From Campylobacteraceae bacterium (GTDB lineage: Bacteria; Campylobacterota; Campylobacteria; Campylobacterales; Sulfurovaceae): DNA of 34,766 bases. Position 1 is the stretch's first letter. Every line of letters starts with the position of its first letter. The notes beneath the pieces are model-generated. The model made no database searches, had not been told where the DNA came from, and worked only from the letters and a program-made list of their open reading frames with translations. The position numbers were made by a program, and so were the translations under genes. Below are positions 30,995 through 34,766 of the stretch, piece after piece. The stretch lies in assembly GCA_027081355.1 (NCBI GenBank), contig JALWKP010000152.1, positions 1 through 34,766 of the forward strand. The letters run 5' to 3'.

Positions 30995-31909
30995 TTATTT
31001 ATCTTCGCATTTCTCTTTCATTTTATTGTCAAACTCTTCTAAGCTCATAGTTTCACTTTCGCCGCTAGGCTTTGTAATCTTTACCGTTTTATCATCAAAC
31101 TCAACGGTAACCGATTTTGAGTTAGATTCAACTTTAATTTTGCCGTACATACTATCATCATCACTTTCGTTATCGTATATATCTTTTACTTGAGGCTGCG
31201 TTTCTACATAAACATAACTGCTTAAGCAGTAAGGTTTTACATACCCTTTTGCTTTAACAATAGTTGTTTCTTTATTATTTTCTTCTTTATTCTGTAAAGA
31301 AATATTGTAATTTAAATATTTTTGAATCTTTTTATCCACATTAAATGTGGCATAAAGTTTTGAAATAGATTCAGAGTGAGAATTTCTATTCATATATATT
31401 TTGGCATGTTTTATTTCAATATATGCATTTAATGATTCATTTTTTGTGGTAAAATTATCGTATTCGGCCGTAACCTCTTGAATTTCTTCTCCATCTAGAG
31501 TAATATCAACTTTAATTTTTCCGTTATATACACCATCTCCAATTTGGCAATTGTTATATATAACAGTTCCGGAAGTATCATTTTTTTTATCAAATTTTGC
31601 AGTGCCGCTGTCGCATATATCCATATTTTCAGTTTTATATGCTTTTTCGGCACTCAATTTTGCCATTTTGCTTAATTTACTATGAATTTTTAAGTCGGCT
31701 CCCGGAATGGAATTGTCACTAAGCTTAGAACTTGATATAATGCTTCCAACAGAACCCTCTGCTGCATTTTCTGAATTGCTATCATTTAATTTTTGAATTT
31801 CCGAAGCAGACGGTTTACTAGGCAATGAACTGCCGCCACCGCCTCCACATCCGTTAACTACAAATAGTCCGCCAACTAATAAACTTGTTGCAAATTTTTT
31901 AAGACCCAT
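30995..31909 (-). CDS. Lipoprotein of unknown function
   Basis: A 304-residue protein with a classical lipoprotein signal: MGLKKFATSLLVGGLFVVNG then Cys21 and a Gly/Ser run. I chose ATG 31909 because AAAGGAAA lies at the right distance and the signal peptide starts there; the frame opens 12 codons earlier. The mature part is Ser/Asn/Lys-rich and beta-strand-like (GKIKVDITLDGEEIQEVTAEYD), with two or three cysteines. No family recognised. It sits in its own transcription unit between two terminator hairpins. Confidence 0.72.
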   Translation of the reverse strand: MGLKKFATSLLVGGLFVVNGCGGGGGSSLPSKPSASEIQKLNDSNSENAAEGSVGSIISSSKLSDNSIPGADLKIHSKLSKMAKLSAEKAYKTENMDICDSGTAKFDKKNDTSGTVIYNNCQIGDGVYNGKIKVDITLDGEEIQEVTAEYDNFTTKNESLNAYIEIKHAKIYMNRNSHSESISKLYATFNVDKKIQKYLNYNISLQNKEENNKETTIVKAKGYVKPYCLSSYVYVETQPQVKDIYDNESDDDSMYGKIKVESNSKSVTVEFDDKTVKITKPSGESETMSLEEFDNKMKEKCEDK

Positions 31910-32029
31910 GTTTTTTCCTTTATCAAAGATTTTAATTGACATCAATACTAATTAAGGCAAAATCAATAAGGATATCTTATAAAATTATACTTAAAAAAAA
32001 TTATATTTTCTTTTTATTTACACAGTTAT

Positions 32030-32057
32030 AATGGTTCTAAAATATTTTAGAATCATT
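32030..32057. terminator. 28-bp palindrome after the LOG-family gene
   Basis: The two 14-base halves (32030-32043 and 32044-32057) match as inverted repeats at 13 positions. It lies 14 bases past the LOG stop. The stem is A/T-rich and no long T-run follows on the minus strand, so strength is uncertain. Confidence 0.5.
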
Positions 32058-32070
32058 ATTTTAGTAGCAT

Positions 32071-32919
32071 TCAATTACCCAAAAGCCCCCTGCCCTTATC
32101 TTTGTGCCATTGTAAGATATAATCCCAAGCTTCCTGGGCGCAGTTTACTACTTTGAAAATATTTAAATCATCTGCTGAAATCATCCCCTCTTCGATTAAA
32201 AATTCAATATTTAGGAGGTTGCTCCACCACTGTTTTCCGACAATTGCCACGGGAATTTGTTTCATAGATTTTGTCTGTGTCAGCGTTAGCAGTTCAAATA
32301 GCTCATCCATAGTTCCAAAACCGCCTGGGTAAACAACCATAGCTTTTGCGCGCTGGAAAAAGTGGAATTTTCTTATTGCAAAATAGTGAAACTGCAGGCA
32401 AAGTTCGGGGGTAATGTATGGGTTTGGGTGCTGTTCGTGCGGAAGCTGGATATTTAAGCCGATAGAGTTTGCCCCAACCTCAAAAGCGCCTCGGTTAGCC
32501 GCTTCCATAATTCCCGGACCTCCGCCTGTCATTACCATTACGCGGTTATCATCAACCCCTTTGCCGCTTTTGCCTATAATTCTGCCAAGCTCTCTTGCAT
32601 CTTCGTAAAAAAAGCTGTTATCAAGCGCTTTTGTGGCTTTTTTAAGCTCTTGACCGTTTACCCCTTTTTTAATAAGTTCATCGACTCTGGCTTTTGCCAC
32701 ATCTTGCGGCAGGGTTCTAGCGCTTCCAAAAATTGCAATGGTGGACTCTATGCCAAACTTTTTCATAGCAAGCTCGGCTTTTAAATAATCAAGCTCTAAG
32801 CGCACACCTCGGGTTTCATACTCTTTTAAAAACTCTTTGTCATCTTCTGCCAGCTTATATGTAGGCGAATTTTCGATTTTTTTTAACAGTTCTAACTCTT
32901 CTTTTGTATAATAAAACAT
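32071..32919 (-). CDS. LOG-family Rossmann protein (nucleotide phosphoribohydrolase-like)
   Basis: A 282-residue protein with both hallmark motifs of the LOG family: GGGPGIMEAANRGA (132-145) and PGGFGTMDE (198-206). LOG proteins cleave nucleoside 5'-monophosphates to base and ribose 5-phosphate; in bacteria PpnN is the best-known relative. An N-terminal helical extension of about 55 residues precedes the Rossmann core. A GGAG site supports the ATG. The exact substrate cannot be read from sequence. Confidence 0.85.
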   Translation of the reverse strand: MFYYTKEELELLKKIENSPTYKLAEDDKEFLKEYETRGVRLELDYLKAELAMKKFGIESTIAIFGSARTLPQDVAKARVDELIKKGVNGQELKKATKALDNSFFYEDARELGRIIGKSGKGVDDNRVMVMTGGGPGIMEAANRGAFEVGANSIGLNIQLPHEQHPNPYITPELCLQFHYFAIRKFHFFQRAKAMVVYPGGFGTMDELFELLTLTQTKSMKQIPVAIVGKQWWSNLLNIEFLIEEGMISADDLNIFKVVNCAQEAWDYILQWHKDKGRGLLGN

Positions 32920-33002
32920 ATCCGTTTCTCCAAATAAATTTTATAATTATAGCGATTTATGTTTAGGATTTGGAAGCAAAAAGCGGATATATTTTGAAGA
33001 GA

Positions 33003-33149
33003 TGGCACTCATTTCCATTGTTAAGTTAAAGATTTTATATCCATAAAATGTATAAAGCTCAAAGCAAAAAAGTTGTTTGCCTCCCCTCACCCATCCGGAA
33101 TACGAAATGCGGATTACAAATATTCTAATCTCTAATCTCTCTTCTCTAA
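33003..33149 (-). repeat. Heptamer array plus conserved tail, copy 4 (inverted)
   Basis: Read on the minus strand it starts with TTAGAGAAGAGAGATTAG, identical over 28 bases to the start of the copy at 29320. It continues with a different middle (33075-33120) and ends in the shared tail (GCTTTGAGCTTTATACATTTTATGG, then CTTTAACTTAAC). It fills most of the gap between the LOG gene and the Hsp20 operon. Confidence 0.75.
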
Positions 33150-33162
33150 AAAAATTGAAGAT

Positions 33163-33182
33163 GCCGCTATCTAATTAGCGGC
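33163..33182 (-). terminator. Rho-independent terminator of the Hsp20 operon
   Basis: GCCGCT and AGCGGC (33163-33182) form a G+C-rich 6-bp stem with an 8-base loop, 13 bases past the stop. On the transcribed strand a seven-base T-run follows after a short gap. A convincing intrinsic terminator. Confidence 0.75.
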
Positions 33183-33195
33183 GGATGTTTAAGAT

Positions 33196-33627
33196 TTATT
33201 TTACAGAAATATCTCTGCGTTTTTTGTTTTCTACTTTTTCAAAAGTGATTATCAGTCTGCCGTTTTCATATTTTGCATCTATTGAATCTCGGTCTATATC
33301 GTCGCCAAGATAAAATGTTCTGTAAAATTTGCCGAATTTGCTTTCGATTAAGTAGTAATCGCTCTCTTTAACCTCTTTTTTCATTTTACGCTCCGCGGTT
33401 ACTACAAGATAATCGTCTTCAACACTTACATTAATATCTTTTTTATCGACACCCGGCAAATCGATTTCTACCGTAAAAGTATCTTTTTTCTTATTGTGCA
33501 TAAGGTTTGCAAGAGGAATATGGCGGGCTACATTTGTAAAAACCTCTTTTGTTTTCTCAATTCCCTCGACAATGCCTTTTTCTACCTTTTTCTCTACATT
33601 TTGCAACTCTTTAGTTATATTTGCCAT
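33196..33627 (-). CDS. Small heat shock protein (Hsp20), second of pair
   Basis: A 143-residue alpha-crystallin-type chaperone that holds unfolding proteins. The crystallin domain (about residues 47-135) has VEIDLPGVDKKDINVSVE and ends in YENGRLIITF, with Gly-Arg-Leu in place of the usual Gly-Val-Leu. The tail has an ISV version of the I-x-I motif. AGGAGG sits right before the ATG, 11 bases after the first hsp20. The N-terminal 45 residues differ entirely from its neighbour's, so the two proteins could form mixed oligomers; that is a guess. Confidence 0.9.
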   Translation of the reverse strand: MANITKELQNVEKKVEKGIVEGIEKTKEVFTNVARHIPLANLMHNKKKDTFTVEIDLPGVDKKDINVSVEDDYLVVTAERKMKKEVKESDYYLIESKFGKFYRTFYLGDDIDRDSIDAKYENGRLIITFEKVENKKRRDISVK

Positions 33628-33638
33628 TTTGCACCTCC

Positions 33639-34070
33639 TTATTTAATTTCGATTTTTTTAGGTGTTTTTTCTACTTTTACAACTTTTGGAATTTTTATTT
33701 CTAAAACGCCGTTTTTATGCTCTGCTTCGATTTTATCGGTATCTACATCTTCTGGCAGGCTGAAGCTTCTTTCAAATTTGCCGTAAACGCTTTCTATTTT
33801 GTAAAAGTTGTCATCTTTGTGCTCATCGCTTACTTTGCGTTCTCCGCTGATTGTCAGTGTATCGTTATCTACATTAATGTTAATATCTTCTTTTTTTACA
33901 CCGGGCAAATCAACTTCGATATAGTAAGCATCGTCGCCTTCTCTTGTGTTTACTCTTGGAACAAAGTCGTAATTTTTCTTGCTCTCTTGCACATTAAAAA
34001 GACGGTTGAATTGCTCTCTTAACTCTTCTAATTCTGCAAAAGAACTGTAAGCTCTAACAAGTGCATTCAT
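33639..34070 (-). CDS. Small heat shock protein (Hsp20), first of pair
   Basis: A 143-residue alpha-crystallin chaperone. The domain spans about residues 37-130 with IEVDLPGVKKEDININV and ends in HKNGVLEIKIPK. The C-terminal IEI is the I-x-I motif used for oligomer contacts. I chose ATG 34070, with a perfect AGGAGG upstream; the frame opens earlier at 34127, but that part lies in the promoter region. A 16-bp palindrome lies about 60 bases upstream and may be a stress operator. Confidence 0.92.
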   Translation of the reverse strand: MNALVRAYSSFAELEELREQFNRLFNVQESKKNYDFVPRVNTREGDDAYYIEVDLPGVKKEDININVDNDTLTISGERKVSDEHKDDNFYKIESVYGKFERSFSLPEDVDTDKIEAEHKNGVLEIKIPKVVKVEKTPKKIEIK

Positions 34071-34100
34071 TTTAAACCTCCTGATGTTTTCTTTTTGTGA

Positions 34101-34106
34101 ATAATA
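34101..34106 (-). promoter_or_regulatory. Probable -10 box of the Hsp20 operon
   Basis: TATTAT on the minus strand, in the context TTTGTATTATTCAC, lies about 30 bases before the first hsp20 start, with a run of T upstream. The palindrome at 34128-34143 sits at the -35 position relative to it. Confidence 0.45.
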
Positions 34107-34127
34107 CAAAAAAAATCGGCTTTGCAT

Positions 34128-34143
34128 TGCAACTTAAGTTGCA
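34128..34143. promoter_or_regulatory. 16-bp perfect palindrome in the divergent Hsp20 promoter region
   Basis: TGCAACTTAAGTTGCA is a perfect palindrome between the hsp20 pair and the divergent gene at 34201. It covers the -35 region of hsp20 and lies about 20 bases upstream of the -10 of the other gene. It does not match the CIRCE element of HrcA. A repressor operator is plausible, not proven. Confidence 0.55.
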
Positions 34144-34161
34144 TTCTAATAGAAATATGGG

Positions 34162-34167
34162 TATAAT
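34162..34167 (+). promoter_or_regulatory. -10 box of the small secreted protein gene
   Basis: TATAAT in the context TGGGTATAATAAG, 34 bases before the ATG, followed by AAGGAAAAG as ribosome binding site. Confidence 0.6.
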
Positions 34168-34200
34168 AAGATAAACAAAATTTATTTATAAGGAAAAGTT

Positions 34201-34497
34201 ATGTCAAAACTTCTTATCGCTTTTTTTCTGACTGTTTCTATATATGCCCAAAACAATGTAACAGATGCAAATAAAACCGATAGCAATATAAGTAAAGATA
34301 ATAACAAAAGCGAATATGAGAAAAATTTGCAAAAGGCAATAGAGAAAGAGAAAAAATTTAAAAAAGAGCAAAAGTTTTATATGGGGAAAGATTATAACTT
34401 AACCGATAAAAAAATAGATAAAAAAACTTTAGATAATGTTCCTCTTATTGAACCTGAATACGATTTTGACATAACAGACCTTTATAACGACCAGTAA
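34201..34497 (+). CDS. Small secreted charged protein of unknown function
   Basis: A 98-residue protein with a signal peptide (MSKLLIAFFLTVSIYA, cut before Gln17). An Asn/Asp/Lys/Ser-rich stretch, a lysine/glutamate helical segment (about residues 38-60) and an acidic, proline-containing end follow. No family recognised and no cysteines. It is transcribed away from the hsp20 pair, sharing the palindrome in between. Confidence 0.7.
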   Translation: MSKLLIAFFLTVSIYAQNNVTDANKTDSNISKDNNKSEYEKNLQKAIEKEKKFKKEQKFYMGKDYNLTDKKIDKKTLDNVPLIEPEYDFDITDLYNDQ

Positions 34498-34506
34498 TTA
34501 CCTCTT

Positions 34507-34525
34507 TTTAGCTTTTTGAGCTAAA
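34507..34525 (+). terminator. Hairpin after the small secreted protein gene
   Basis: TTTAGCT and AGCTAAA pair over 7 bp with a TTTTG loop, nine bases after the stop. It touches the left end of the inverted-repeat element, whose TAAA target duplication is part of this stem. Confidence 0.5.
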
Positions 34526-34688
34526 GAGACCACTGCACAATAGTAAGCCCAAATTACAGCACTATAAAATATCATAAATCAAAAAAATTCCTCTGGGCTT
34601 AGCTTTGGCTAGGCTTTCGAGTAATTTTATTTAATTTCTGATACTTTCTAGCACCATACTTTGGAACTAACTATTATGCAGTGGTCTC
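34526..34688. mobile_element. 163-bp MITE with terminal inverted repeats
   Basis: The left end GAGACCACTGCACAATAGT and the right end match as inverted repeats at 18 of 20 positions. TAAA flanks both ends, a plausible 4-bp target duplication. The interior has no reading frame but has its own inverted pair (TAAGCCCA near 34543, TGGGCTTA near 34604). The ends look like those of an IS5-type insertion sequence as I remember them, so this is probably a non-autonomous derivative moved by a transposase encoded elsewhere. Nothing coding is visible from 34498 to the window end. Confidence 0.72.
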
Positions 34689-34766
34689 TAAAGGGTACTT
34701 CTTTTATTCTTTATTTCAAAAACACATTTAATATTGCTATTTTGTCATATTTTTACACATTTTTGT

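Noticed and set aside
33496-34022. Plus-strand frames across the hsp20 pair
   Set aside because: They are antisense shadows of two clear Hsp20 genes.

Overview
The window reads as chromosomal DNA from a Campylobacterota (epsilonproteobacterial) species. The evidence is the A+T-rich composition, extended TATAAT-type -10 boxes without a clear -35, the recA-eno gene pair, a futalosine-pathway (mqnD-like) menaquinone gene, and the lengths of RpoB and EF-Tu. rpoB and rpoC are separate genes, unlike the fused rpoBC of Helicobacter and Wolinella. I cannot name the genus from sequence alone.

Positions 1-12890, all on the minus strand, hold one continuous translation/transcription block. In transcription order it is tRNA-Thr(TGT), tRNA-Tyr(GTA), tRNA-Gly(TCC), tRNA-Thr(GGT), tuf, rpmG, tRNA-Trp(CCA), secE, nusG, rplK, rplA, rplJ, rplL, rpoB, rpoC (cut by the window start). 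This is the order of the E. coli tufB-secE-nusG-rplKAJL-rpoBC region, with rpmG and tRNA-Trp placed between tuf and secE. Two leaders stand out: an L10-type leader before rplJ and an unusually long (396 bp), strongly folded spacer before rpoB.

Positions 13100-19390 hold a P-loop ATPase with a small unknown partner, a DRE-TIM aldolase-like enzyme, mqnD (minus strand), recA, eno, and a small FtsB/DivIC-like membrane coiled-coil gene overlapping eno. Positions 19580-22650 are a tightly overlapping operon of four prepilin-like proteins resembling the minor pseudopilin set of type II secretion or type IV pilus machines. A thioredoxin and an acyl-CoA ligase follow.

Positions 25080-34070, mostly minus strand, encode envelope or secreted proteins: a DUF2059 protein, an anchored propeller-like protein, a 624-residue protein that looks like a diverged copper amine oxidase, a TraB/GumN protein, an M15 peptidase and a lipoprotein. 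A LOG-family enzyme and two Hsp20 chaperones come last. A small secreted protein and a 163-bp transposon-like element with inverted ends close the window.

The most unusual feature is the non-coding DNA. Many spacers hold pieces of one modular repeat family (heptanucleotide arrays, a conserved tail, and dRS3-like palindromes) in both orientations. In two genes (the acyl-CoA ligase and the TraB/GumN gene) the stop codon itself lies in the first repeat unit. These repeats, the rpoB leader fold and the inverted-end mini-element are the best candidates for something undescribed.
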